Of a stretch of 64,000 nucleotides of DNA, positions 1-9,700 are shown one piece after another. Numbering within the stretch: position 1 is the stretch's first letter; each line of letters opens with the position of its first letter. Source of the stretch: Zygotorulaspora mrakii (lineage: Eukaryota; Ascomycota; Saccharomycetes; Saccharomycetales; Saccharomycetaceae); assembly GCF_013402915.1 (NCBI RefSeq), contig NC_050723.1, forward strand, positions 62,001-126,000, written 5' to 3'. The notes beneath the pieces are model-generated. The model had not been told where the DNA came from and searched no databases. It saw nothing but the letters and a program-made list of their open reading frames with translations. Made by a program: the position numbers and the translations under genes.

Positions 1-2772
1 CTTACAAATGCAGTGGATATTAGTAATATCATTCCAATATTTGAAGCAGGATTCACAGATTCGAATGATGATGTGAAAATAGCGGCAGTTACAGCATTCG
101 TTGGCTACTTTAAACAATTATCAAAATCACATTGGTCAAAATTAGGTGTTTTATTACCAAGTTTGCTCAATAGTTTACCTAAATTTCTCGATGATGGTAA
201 AGATGAAGCTTTGGCTGCAGTTTTCGAATCACTCATTGAATTGGTGGAACTGGCACCAAAACTTTTCAAGGACATGTTCGATCAAATTTTGCAATTTATT
301 GACATTTTAATAAAAAATAAAGATTTGGAAACCCCTGCGAGAACTACAGCACTAGAATTGTTGACTGTTTTCAGTGAAAACTCCCCATTGATGTGTAAAT
401 CAAATCAAAATTATGCACAATCCGTCATAGCAGACACTTTGTTGATGATGACCGAAGTCTCTATAGATGATGACGAAGCTTCTGGTTGGAGAGAATCCGA
501 CGATGCGGAAGAAGATGAAGAGGAAGTCGCATATGATCATGCCCGTCAATCTCTCGATCGCGTATCCTTAAAACTAGGTGGTAAATATCTAGCAGTTCCC
601 TTGTTTCAATATTTGCAAGAAATGATAAATTCTAATGAGTGGAGAGAGAGATTTGCAGCATTAATGGCACTTTCGTCTGCTGCAGAAGGATGTCGTGATG
701 TATTAGTTGGAGAGATTCCTAAAATCTTGGACATGGTTTTACCACTAATTAATGATCCACATGCAAGAGTTCAATATGGTTGTTGTAATATATTGGGTCA
801 GATATCAACAGATTTTGCTCCATTAATTCAAAGAACCTCGCATAATAGAATTCTCCCTGCATTGATCTCAAAGTTAACACCAAACTCCATTGATAGAGTT
901 CAGACGCATGCAGCTGCGGCGCTCGTTAATTTTTCAGAACATGCGAATCATGCTATCTTGGAGCCTTATTTGGATGACTTATTGACTAACTTATTAACAC
1001 TACTTCAAAGCAATCATCTTTATGTGCAAGAACAAGCTTTAACAACGATTGCATTTATTGCTGAAGCAGCTGAGAAAAAGTTCATAAAATACTATGATAC
1101 TTTGATGCCTCTATTGTTGAACGTCTTGAAACTTGATGTTGATGGTTCAAATCGAGTTTTGAAGGGTAAATGTATCGAATGTGCTACTTTGATTGCCTTG
1201 GCTGTCGGTAAAGAGAAATTTTCAGAGCATTCGCAAGAATTAGTCAACTTGTTGATGATTTATCAAAATAATGGTATTCAAGAGGATGATCCAATCAAAA
1301 CGTACTTGGAGCACGGTTGGAGTAGAATTTGTAGGATTTTAAGAGAAGATTTTCTGCCGCTGTTGCAAATAGTCCTTCCGCCATTGTTAGAAACGGCGAA
1401 GGCAACTCAAGATGTCAGTTTGATCGAGGAAGAAGAGGCTGCTAATTTTCAGCAATATGTTGATTGGGACGTCGTTCAGATACAAGGTAAGCACATTGCT
1501 ATTCACACATCTATATTAGACGATAAAGTGTCAGCGATGGAGCTATTACAAGTCTACAGCAGTGTTTTAAAAAATTTATTTGCGAGATACGTGAGTGAAA
1601 TAATGAACGATGTTGCAATTCCTTCCATTGATTTTTACTTGCATGATGGTGTTCGTGCGACAGGTGCTGGCCTGATTCCGGTTTTACTCTCCTGTCTTAT
1701 CGCCTCTGAAGGGACACAGAACGAGGAAGTTCAAAATCTATGGCAAACATCGTCCGCTAAACTGATCGCTGGTATCATGTCGGAGCCAATGCCCGAAATA
1801 ACTCAAATATATCATACTTCTCTTGTGGACGTCATTGCAGCAATGGAGAATCATTGTCTCAACGATGAATTACAAGCTAGATTTACTAAAGGTGTTTCAG
1901 CAAACTTGACTGATGTTTTTGAACGAGTGAAGCAACGTCATGGCGAAGACGATGAGTACAACGAGGATATAGACCAGGAATTCGAAGATTTTACAGATGA
2001 AGACTTATTGGACGAAATAAATAAATCACTCGCAGCTTTTTTCAAATCGACCAACGGAGCATATCTGACTCATTTTCAAACTTTATGGCCACTCGTTTCC
2101 ACTTTTTTACAAGATAACGAAGTGATTCTAATTTTATTTGCTTTGGTGGCGATCGCAGATATGGTTCACTATAGTGGAGAGCAGTCTGCACCATTCAAAG
2201 ACCTTTGTATGAGCAAAGTCACATCCTTTTTGGTTTCACCAGAGTCAAGTATTCGTCAAGCAGCAGCATACGCAATAGGTATCTGTGCTCAATATGCACC
2301 AGCCTCCTATGCCGATATTTGTGTTGCATCCTTGGAACCTCTATTTCAAGTTGTCAATATACCAGATGCAAAATCAGATGAGAATCAAACTGCCACTGAA
2401 AACTCAAGTGCGGCGATAGCCAAGATTCTTCATTCCTTTAATACTATTCCAAATTTGGATACCTACATCGCAAATTGGCTACAAACATTGCCGATAACCG
2501 TCGATGAAGAAGCTGCTGCCTTCACATACAGGTATTTGAGCCATATGATAGATTCAAACTCTGGCATTGTCTCAGATCCCTCTAATATTCCAGTCATACT
2601 CGACTATGTGGTGCAGGCACTTCATCATAAATCCATTTCAGGAAAAAATGCAGAAGCAGTTGTTCAGTCAACTAAACGACTCTTGAGTACTCTGTCTCAA
2701 CAGGATGCGATGGCCCTACTACAAAGGTATCCTCAAGAGTTCATGCCTGCAATCCAACTATGGTTTTCCTGA
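1..2772 (+). CDS. PSE1: Karyopherin Pse1/Kap121, importin-beta family, 5'-truncated by window edge
   Basis: Nuclear import receptor that carries cargo such as ribosomal proteins and transcription factors through the nuclear pore and releases it on Ran-GTP. The frame is open from base 1 and ends with TGA at 2770-2772, giving 923 visible codons. S. cerevisiae Pse1 has 1089 residues, so roughly 165-170 N-terminal residues lie off the window; the first GTG (base 13) is internal, not a start. The visible part is a run of HEAT-type helical repeats, with the acidic loop typical of Kap121 (around codons 150-175, DDAEEDEEE) followed by DHARQSLDRVSLKLGGK, and a second acidic stretch near codons 645-665. 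First gene of the block; PXR1 follows on the same strand. Identity is strong from sequence and from GAS1/FKS3 synteny. Confidence 0.95.
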   Translation, partial: LTNAVDISNIIPIFEAGFTDSNDDVKIAAVTAFVGYFKQLSKSHWSKLGVLLPSLLNSLPKFLDDGKDEALAAVFESLIELVELAPKLFKDMFDQILQFIDILIKNKDLETPARTTALELLTVFSENSPLMCKSNQNYAQSVIADTLLMMTEVSIDDDEASGWRESDDAEEDEEEVAYDHARQSLDRVSLKLGGKYLAVPLFQYLQEMINSNEWRERFAALMALSSAAEGCRDVLVGEIPKILDMVLPLINDPHARVQYGCCNILGQISTDFAPLIQRTSHNRILPALISKLTPNSIDRVQTHAAAALVNFSEHANHAILEPYLDDLLTNLLTLLQSNHLYVQEQALTTIAFIAEAAEKKFIKYYDTLMPLLLNVLKLDVDGSNRVLKGKCIECATLIALAVGKEKFSEHSQELVNLLMIYQNNGIQEDDPIKTYLEHGWSRICRILREDFLPLLQIVLPPLLETAKATQDVSLIEEEEAANFQQYVDWDVVQIQGKHIAIHTSILDDKVSAMELLQVYSSVLKNLFARYVSEIMNDVAIPSIDFYLHDGVRATGAGLIPVLLSCLIASEGTQNEEVQNLWQTSSAKLIAGIMSEPMPEITQIYHTSLVDVIAAMENHCLNDELQARFTKGVSANLTDVFERVKQRHGEDDEYNEDIDQEFEDFTDEDLLDEINKSLAAFFKSTNGAYLTHFQTLWPLVSTFLQDNEVILILFALVAIADMVHYSGEQSAPFKDLCMSKVTSFLVSPESSIRQAAAYAIGICAQYAPASYADICVASLEPLFQVVNIPDAKSDENQTATENSSAAIAKILHSFNTIPNLDTYIANWLQTLPITVDEEAAAFTYRYLSHMIDSNSGIVSDPSNIPVILDYVVQALHHKSISGKNAEAVVQSTKRLLSTLSQQDAMALLQRYPQEFMPAIQLWFS

Positions 2773-3090
2773 ACCTTACATATTATTTAGATGACGTTAG
2801 ACACTATCCGTCGTATCATTGTGCCAAGCGATACCTTTATATATATGCTTTAAACGAAAGTTTGCCGCAGTCCGACCTGTATATTAAACACTTCTTTATT
2901 TAGGTAAGGAATTACTAGTGCCCTTAGATGAGGCGTTTTGTACGTCTATTACACTAAATTCCGGTGTTGAAAAAAAAAAAAAAAAGCGATGAGTTGCATT
3001 CCATTGAAAATACAATTAATGATGCTTTCAATGAATTGTTCGAGCATAGCATTACGGCATATCCATAAGTGATATTCAACTAATATTGGC
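2773..3090. other. PSE1-PXR1 intergenic region
   Basis: AT-rich spacer of 318 bp holding the PSE1 3' end and the PXR1 promoter. It contains a run of 17 A residues (2969-2985) directly followed by a PAC-type element. The short minus-strand frame over it has no homologue that I recognise and is treated as noise. Confidence 0.6.
2986..2993 (+). promoter_or_regulatory. PAC element upstream of PXR1
   Basis: GCGATGAG, the core of the PAC motif bound by Dot6/Tod6 in ribosome-biogenesis promoters, lies 98 bp before the PXR1 ATG. It abuts a TGA-poly(A) tract that resembles the companion RRPE motif. Function is inferred from motif, spacing and the role of the gene. Confidence 0.6.
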
Positions 3091-3993
3091 ATGGGATTGG
3101 CAGCAACACGAACGAAGCAGAGATTTGGATTGGATCCTCGAAACACTGCCTGGAGTAACGACACTTCGAGATATGGTCATACAATGCTGGAAAAATTCGG
3201 CTGGCAACCAGGCATGGGACTCGGAATGTCACCAAATGCATCACAAACCTCACACATTAAAGTTTCCATTAAGAGTGACAATGTTGGTCTAGGAGCAAAA
3301 ATCAAGAGAAAAGAGCGAAAAGATGCATTTGATAATGGCGAATGTGCAGGCCTTGACTCGTTTCAGAGAATCCTCGGTAGGCTCAATGGTAAGGAACAGC
3401 AAATAACTGAGGAACTCGATAAACAGAGAATAGAGAAAGTTTTAAATGGTAAATGGGGTGTTCATTTTGTTCAGGGAGAGGTTCTTGCGAGTACTTGGGA
3501 CCCAGATACAAAAGGACTGAGGAGCTATGCCAATCCAAAGAAAAGGATAAATGCTGATGAGGAACTCTCTACGTCTGAAAGTGATAGTAAAAGAAGAAAA
3601 AGTGATGGAATTCACAAGAAGGAGAAGAAGGATAGTAAAAAGAAGAAGGCCAAGAAAGAGAAGAAGGATAAAAAAGAGAAAAAGAGTAAGAAAGAGAAAG
3701 AAGACAAAAAAGAAAGCAAAGAGAAGAAGAGTGGGAAGCATACTAAAGAGAAGACGAAAAACAAAAAGGAGAAGAGGAAGGAAAAGAAAGGCAATAAAGA
3801 GAAGTTAGACGAAGAGAAATCAAAAACGAATACCCCGTTAGATCCAATACATTTGGCAGCCTCTGAGACGGCTTTAAATGTCACTAGTATACCTGGCAGA
3901 TTGTCCGTGCGTTCACGTTACATCAGACAGAAAAGGTTAGCAACAATGGATCCTAAAGCTTTGAAGGAATTATTCATGGTAACAAATAACTAA
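3091..3993 (+). CDS. PXR1: G-patch protein Pxr1/Gno1, pre-rRNA processing
   Basis: Nucleolar protein needed for early pre-rRNA cleavages and snoRNA 3' trimming; its G-patch activates the DEAH helicase Prp43. The G-patch lies at about residues 25-72 (YGHTMLEKFGWQPGMGLGM, then KSDNVGLGAK). The C-terminal half has the KKE/D repeats that define this family (roughly residues 185-245, almost only K, E, D and S). The protein has 300 residues against 271 in S. cerevisiae, mostly because of the Lys/Glu tract. Start chosen as the ATG giving MGLAATRTKQRFGLDPRN, the conserved N-terminus. The Lys-rich tract creates long shadow frames on both strands, which are not genes. Convergent with GAS1. Confidence 0.96.
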   Translation: MGLAATRTKQRFGLDPRNTAWSNDTSRYGHTMLEKFGWQPGMGLGMSPNASQTSHIKVSIKSDNVGLGAKIKRKERKDAFDNGECAGLDSFQRILGRLNGKEQQITEELDKQRIEKVLNGKWGVHFVQGEVLASTWDPDTKGLRSYANPKKRINADEELSTSESDSKRRKSDGIHKKEKKDSKKKKAKKEKKDKKEKKSKKEKEDKKESKEKKSGKHTKEKTKNKKEKRKEKKGNKEKLDEEKSKTNTPLDPIHLAASETALNVTSIPGRLSVRSRYIRQKRLATMDPKALKELFMVTNN

Positions 3994-4294
3994 AAGCAAG
4001 GCTATTCCGAAATTCTTGACGACAATGTTGGTGCATTCTGTCCCGCCCCAATAGAAAAATTATGAAATGGAATAACTTTAATTATAGATTTTCATATATT
4101 TATATAACACAAACTTTCTTTACATTTACCATAAACTCAGAAAATTATATTTTTATTAGTTTTTTAGTAATGGACAAAAGTATTGATAAAAACCGTACTT
4201 CCCATAAGACTGACTACGCGATCAAATAGATCTTTGAATCATCAACGTAGAAAAAACATTCACACGTAAACTAAAATTTGTCAGGCTCGATTAA
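3994..4294. other. Convergent PXR1/GAS1 3' region
   Basis: AT-rich 301-bp spacer between two converging genes. It contains TATATTTATATAA-like elements (4094-4106) of the kind used as polyadenylation efficiency signals. No gene seen. Confidence 0.5.
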
Positions 4295-5959
4295 TCAAGC
4301 TAAAGCAAAACCCATGCCAGCGACAACAGAAATTGTGGCAATCGAAGATAAAATAACTTGAAACAAATTGAATTCTGCGCTAGAAATAGCAGTACTTTCT
4401 TTTGTGGCTGAAGCTGAATGAGTAGAACTAGAGCTTGAAGAGCCTTGGACGGTAACTGAACCTGAACCTGATTGGGTGATTCTAGCAGCAGTTGTAGAGG
4501 AAGAGCCACCACTGAAATTTGCGCTTGCACTTGCCTGGTTCATACCACTGCTACCAATTTGAGCTAACGCGGAAGAGCAACCTGATTGAATACTTGCAGT
4601 TTGTAGACTTGCAGAACCACTGAAATCACAATCACTCTGTGAAGCACCTTGAGCTTCGTAGTATAAGTTCAAAACAAATGACAACTTGGCTTGTGGGCTA
4701 CAGAACGAGTAAGCACCATAATCACCTGATGTACCATTACCTTGAATACCATCACATGAGATTTCACCACAAACGTAATCGAACAAATCTTGATAGTCAT
4801 CCTCAGAAACATCATCATCAACTACACAACTCAAAGATGCGCCCATACATTGGCATAGATTTCTGTCAGGAGTTGGTGGTAAATCTGTAGAAGCTTGCCA
4901 GTATCTGCCAGTTCTTGGACAAGAGAGACTTGTTGAAGAGGCAGTGTAGGAGGCATTGTTGGCAGAAGATGGAGAAACGCGTCTAATTTCACTAGAGTAG
5001 TAATTATAGTCGTCCAAGGTTCTAACATTGTTTCCATCAATACTAACCAAACCATAGTTATTGGATTCTTCAAAATACATATAAACAATACCACCAGACC
5101 AAACATCAGTCATATCATCACCGAATAAGGTTTCAACTTCAGAAAACTCTCTTGGTCTAATAGCGTTACAACCGTATTCAGAAAAGAAGATTGGAATTGA
5201 TAAATTTCTAAATTCGGCAGTTCTATCAGCGTAACCGGATCCACGGTAAGTGGAGTTACCACACCATTCGTACATATTAATACCGTAAAAATCAGCTTTA
5301 ACATCTTCATCTCCGCAAGCAAAATAATCAGCAATAGCAACTCTAGTATCTTCATCATCGTTAGACGAGTATCCCACAGGAATACTTCTGTAATTTCTCT
5401 CCCTAATATAAGACTTCATATCTCTAATTGCAGCCTTTACAAAGGCAGAAGCATCGGTGTTGGTATAGTTATTTGTAACTTCATTACCAGCAAAGAAACC
5501 TAGCACATTAGTATAATTTGCAAACAGATCAACGACAGAGGTGTATTGATTGTAAAGTTCCAAATCCCATGATGGGCTCAATCTATTGACAGACGAACGT
5601 GGAGCAGACAAATCAGCAATAACATATATACCAGCGTCGTTCAAGGCTTGCATACATTGAGAGTGATCGAAAGATGTGTTGACAGCATAAATACGAACAA
5701 CATTGGTGTCTACAGCTTGTAAATATGGAATATCTCTGGAACACGTTTCGAAATCTGCTAAAGGATCATTGATGGATTGACCAGTGGTGGCATTAGCGGT
5801 GTCAGCTTGATATGCGATACCTTTGATATAAAATTGAGAACCGTTGTTGGAAAAGAAGAACTTGTTTCCGAGAACTTCAATAGGTGGCAAATCCTGTGCG
5901 GCAGCAAAACCGGCATAGATAGAGGCTGCAGCAACAGAAAATAAGGTCTTAAGCAACAT
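4295..5959 (-). CDS. GAS1: GPI-anchored 1,3-beta-glucanosyltransferase Gas1 (GH72)
   Basis: Plasma-membrane enzyme that cuts a 1,3-beta-glucan chain and transfers it to another chain, elongating cell-wall glucan. 554 residues (S. cerevisiae 559). Order seen: signal peptide (residues 1-22, ending AAAQ); GH72 catalytic domain (about 23-335) with acid/base E160 in FFAGNE and nucleophile E261 in FFSEYG; Cys-rich CBM43/X8 module (about 360-455); Ser-rich stretch (about 475-525); and a hydrophobic C-terminus for GPI attachment. Both catalytic glutamates are intact. Neighbours FKS3 (glucan synthase) and the SCW glucanase make this a cell-wall gene neighbourhood, conserved in order with S. cerevisiae YMR305-307. 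Confidence 0.96.
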   Translation of the reverse strand: MLLKTLFSVAAASIYAGFAAAQDLPPIEVLGNKFFFSNNGSQFYIKGIAYQADTANATTGQSINDPLADFETCSRDIPYLQAVDTNVVRIYAVNTSFDHSQCMQALNDAGIYVIADLSAPRSSVNRLSPSWDLELYNQYTSVVDLFANYTNVLGFFAGNEVTNNYTNTDASAFVKAAIRDMKSYIRERNYRSIPVGYSSNDDEDTRVAIADYFACGDEDVKADFYGINMYEWCGNSTYRGSGYADRTAEFRNLSIPIFFSEYGCNAIRPREFSEVETLFGDDMTDVWSGGIVYMYFEESNNYGLVSIDGNNVRTLDDYNYYSSEIRRVSPSSANNASYTASSTSLSCPRTGRYWQASTDLPPTPDRNLCQCMGASLSCVVDDDVSEDDYQDLFDYVCGEISCDGIQGNGTSGDYGAYSFCSPQAKLSFVLNLYYEAQGASQSDCDFSGSASLQTASIQSGCSSALAQIGSSGMNQASASANFSGGSSSTTAARITQSGSGSVTVQGSSSSSSTHSASATKESTAISSAEFNLFQVILSSIATISVVAGMGFALA

Positions 5960-6789
5960 ATTGTTGTTGTTTTTGTTATAAAAGAATGGAAAACTTTGCT
6001 TGTTCCTTCACCGTTTTTCCTTGCCCTTGTATCCTTAAACCGGTAGCAAGTTTATAGTAGTAATAGAGATATAAGTGAGTGAAACCAATTCAAAAGCGAA
6101 TCTTGTAATTTGAAAATTGATTAGATAAAGAGCACTCTATTAATTAACCAGTTCTTAAACGGTAGCAAAGCTAGTTATATAGTATTCTTTCAAATCTCAA
6201 CACCAAAAAGTCAAAATAACCTAGAAGTGTGTAACGGAAACTTATGGATGAACGAAACTCCCATTTACTTTTAAATTCCTAAATTTGAAAAAAAAACAAC
6301 AGAGAACGAAAACTCACCTTGAAATGACGATAGACCACCAAAAGTTGAACAGAATTATTACTTCGACGAAAACACCGCAGTATCACTTATCAGATTTCCA
6401 AAAAAAGATCGTTTTGTCTGTCCAGATTTTTTGGCGTTCCGTCTGGCATTACCAACAGAAACATCATAACGACAACCGTTTTCCTAGTTTCCCAGTTTTT
6501 CCAGTATCTCGAAAGATTCGTCCGGGAAAGTAGTGGGGTGAAACTTGCTCACTGGAAAGTTGTTTTTTTTGTTTCCTCCATTTTTACGTTTGTTTTTTTT
6601 GGGACGAAACGAAGACTCCGCCGTAATGGCGCTCGGGCGCGAAAAGGAAACGAAAAATAGATACTGCCAAAATGGGTAACGATAAAAGATTCAATCTAGA
6701 TTCGTTTTGAAACGAGCTCCAGTACTGCATGTCATATACTTCACACATTTCATACATATCAAACATTTGAGTTTCTTTTGCACTGAAGA
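5960..6789. other. GAS1 promoter / FKS3 3' region
   Basis: 830 bp without a convincing gene; GAS1 is transcribed away from it and FKS3 ends in it. It contains two imperfect copies of TTAAAC(C)GGTAGCAA (near 6044-6057 and 6153-6165), each followed by a TTTATAG or TTATATAG-like sequence. It also holds poly(T) tracts (6564-6600), the SBF-like CGCGAAA at 6638-6644, and GTCCGGG at 6520-6526. The 82- and 69-codon frames here lack homologues that I know. Confidence 0.5.
6638..6644 (+). promoter_or_regulatory. SCB-like Swi4/Swi6 site upstream of GAS1
   Basis: CGCGAAA matches the SBF consensus CRCGAAA. It lies about 680 bp upstream of the GAS1 start and close to the FKS3 stop. S. cerevisiae cell-wall genes are often SBF targets; a single match is weak evidence. 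Confidence 0.3.
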
Positions 6790-9700
6790 TCAAGGGACAG
6801 TTTTAAATTGCGGATAAGGTGGCGTAGTTGTTAGTATTGTTGTTGGGGCATCCGGACCCGTGTCATTGTTATTCTGGTTTTTAGGCTGAATTAAACCGGT
6901 AAATGACGTGCCCTTCAACAGTTGAGATGGTTCAGCTATCAGTTTATCGGCGTAGAAAGGTGCGATGATCAATATTAAAAGGAAGCTTAGAATTAAAAAA
7001 TAAAGTGTAAAATATTGCCGTACGATTTTATTTCTCTGTTTCTGCATCTTTCTTGGATATATTTTCTTGCTGTTTGTCAATAAACTAGTTTGTTTTAACC
7101 AAAAAAGGATCATCGAGTGCCAATAATCGACAAATGGAATGAGTACTATTGGAGTTTGAATATAAAGCAAAAAATGGGAAAGGAAAAAATCACCAGCGAA
7201 AAAACTTGACTCCATTATCTTGACAAAATACTCGCGTATTGGCTGTAGAATTACTGACCACCCCATTCCTGTGTTATACCACCTGCCTGTCCACCATGCT
7301 AAATGTGACTTGCTATTTCTGAATTCTTTGGTTAACAGGAGAATAGATATAATTTTAAAAATAAAATTTTGTAAATTAATCGTAGCAATCAACAGCATGA
7401 GAGTGCGAGCAAAACTCCAGCCTTCTAAAACCCAAATTAATTCGAAATCAATCAAATAAAAAATAATTGAACAACCGTGAGCAAAAAATGCCATTATAGA
7501 CCCAGTATTTTGGCAACATATCGAAAGTAATGGACCAGTTAAAAATGATAATGCAAATAAAAAAAATAAGACGATTGCATTCAATAGAATAGGGAAAAGT
7601 GTCACTATTAGTAATCTCAAAACTGTATCGGTTGGTGTTGTATCTTTAACGCCTGTTTGAGCATTAATAAATGTGTAGGCTGTAAAATTGAAAAAGAGGA
7701 AGAATAATGGTATCATTAGTTCGATGCAAAACACATTATTGAACCTCGGTCTTTTTCCCGGTGAAGAGTTACCTTGTTCTGAATCATCATCAATAAATTT
7801 ATTCTTGAAACCAGTAAATCTTGCTCTACCAAGTTTTGTAAAATTGCTCCACGATTCCTTCTTATATGCTGCATTGCCTGAGGAAATCCAATGTATTAAA
7901 TTTCGATAATCAATGAAAAAATCTGAAAATGCAAATTGATGTGGGTTAAAAATGAATGGTGCAAAGCACATAGAAATAACGGTTATCCAAAACCATAGTA
8001 AAGCTGGTTGCCACATAGAAACAATGCCAAATATCAGCATTAAAAAAACTTGAATTCCTGAATAAATTGCTGTGTTAACAAATCGAGAGTATAAAATAGA
8101 AAAGCTTATTCTTGATATTGCAAATCCCCTTCCAGTGGGGATATACTTTGCATCGCCAAAAGTTATATCTCCAACCAATGCATTTGAGTACACTTGACAA
8201 ACAAAAACTTCAAATAACGGTGCCATAGAAAATAAATGATGGAAAAACCGTGATGTTGCTCTCCAAATTCCTTTCTCCAGTAATTCCTGTATTAATAAGG
8301 GTGCGAATGCTATAAAAAATACAATAAAAATTGAGAGAACAAAAATTGATACCCAGTGCAACGCAGGTTGAATATTGTAACACCCAATCGGTTGTTCCAA
8401 TGAAGTAATGAGCATATCCTTGTTATACTTGCATAAAATAGTTTCATGGTTTAATGATCCCAAATTTATTACAAATAAAAAAAAAAGTTGAACTGATATT
8501 GAAATGAACAAATTATTCAAATGAAACCCAGGATGTGCATAAAAAAATGAAAGAAATCTGTCAATTGGTAACTGAGTACCCAAGTAATAATATTCTCGTG
8601 ATAGTAATTGTTCACCCATTCCAGCGCCAATTTTAGTTGTAAAATTCAAAATCGTTCCAAAGCCAAGATCTCTTCCCTTTCCACATTGATAATAATCACT
8701 ATGCTTAATTCTTCCTCCGCGACATAAGGCATTCATCCCTGCAAAAATATCTTCATTCAAGTGAAGCCCCTTTTGTGCTTTTGATAGTCCACCTCTTGTT
8801 GTCATAAATATGGCATTCAAAAAATCAGGATGACCATAATGAAGCTTACCTCCAATTTCAGCTAATGTTCTTGCAAATAATGTTCCAAAAGTTTGTTCTT
8901 TACCAGCTGCAATATCACCTAAAACACCAATATTTTCTGAGAAAATGTATTCTCTTGCACCAACTATTGCAACTGGTGATGGTAATTTATAAGAATCCAA
9001 TCCAGGTATATAAGGATTAGTTGTGGATATATTCATTTCCTCAAAATCACTTAAGATTGATCGAATTTTTAGGCATTCTTCCAAATAATTATCTTGATTT
9101 GCGTCTATAACTTGAATATATTCACCTCGATAAAATATAATTGAATGATTTTGATTATCTGATTTACCATCACCAAGAATAGGATTACCAGACAATCTTA
9201 TCTTGAAAAAAGGCTCCCTTAACCCAGTTTCTTCATTTATCTTGGCATATCCATTTGTTAGACACGAATAATAAATAATTTCATCATTATCTAATTGTTT
9301 TTCCTCCAATAGATATGAAATATTCATATTGGGGTATGCTTTTAATAAAATTTCGGCTCCCATTTTTTCGTCTTCTTTAAATTTTGCATATCTTTGCATT
9401 GCAACCAGCATTCTAAACTTTCTGTTAGCCATATTCTCTAAACCATTCTCAAGTGCATCTAAATTATTTCCATATAAATGAATCATTGATGGATTTTCAA
9501 CTCTAAATAATAATTTGATTGCTCTTGAATAATTCATGAATCCTGAGACTGTTCTATAAAGAGTTTGTGTTCTAAGTGAAGACCATATTCTTGTTCTTAA
9601 TGTGAATGAAAATTCACTTGAATTGAATCCAAATACTTTAAATGGTAAATCATTATTCTCTCTTTGCACAAAATCTAAACTTAGATCTTTATGATTAACT

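Noticed and set aside
3442..3884. Hydrophobic minus-strand frames opposite PXR1 (rich in Phe and Leu)
   Set aside because: They are complements of the Lys/Glu-rich PXR1 tail; AAG and GAA codons read as CTT and TTC on the other strand.
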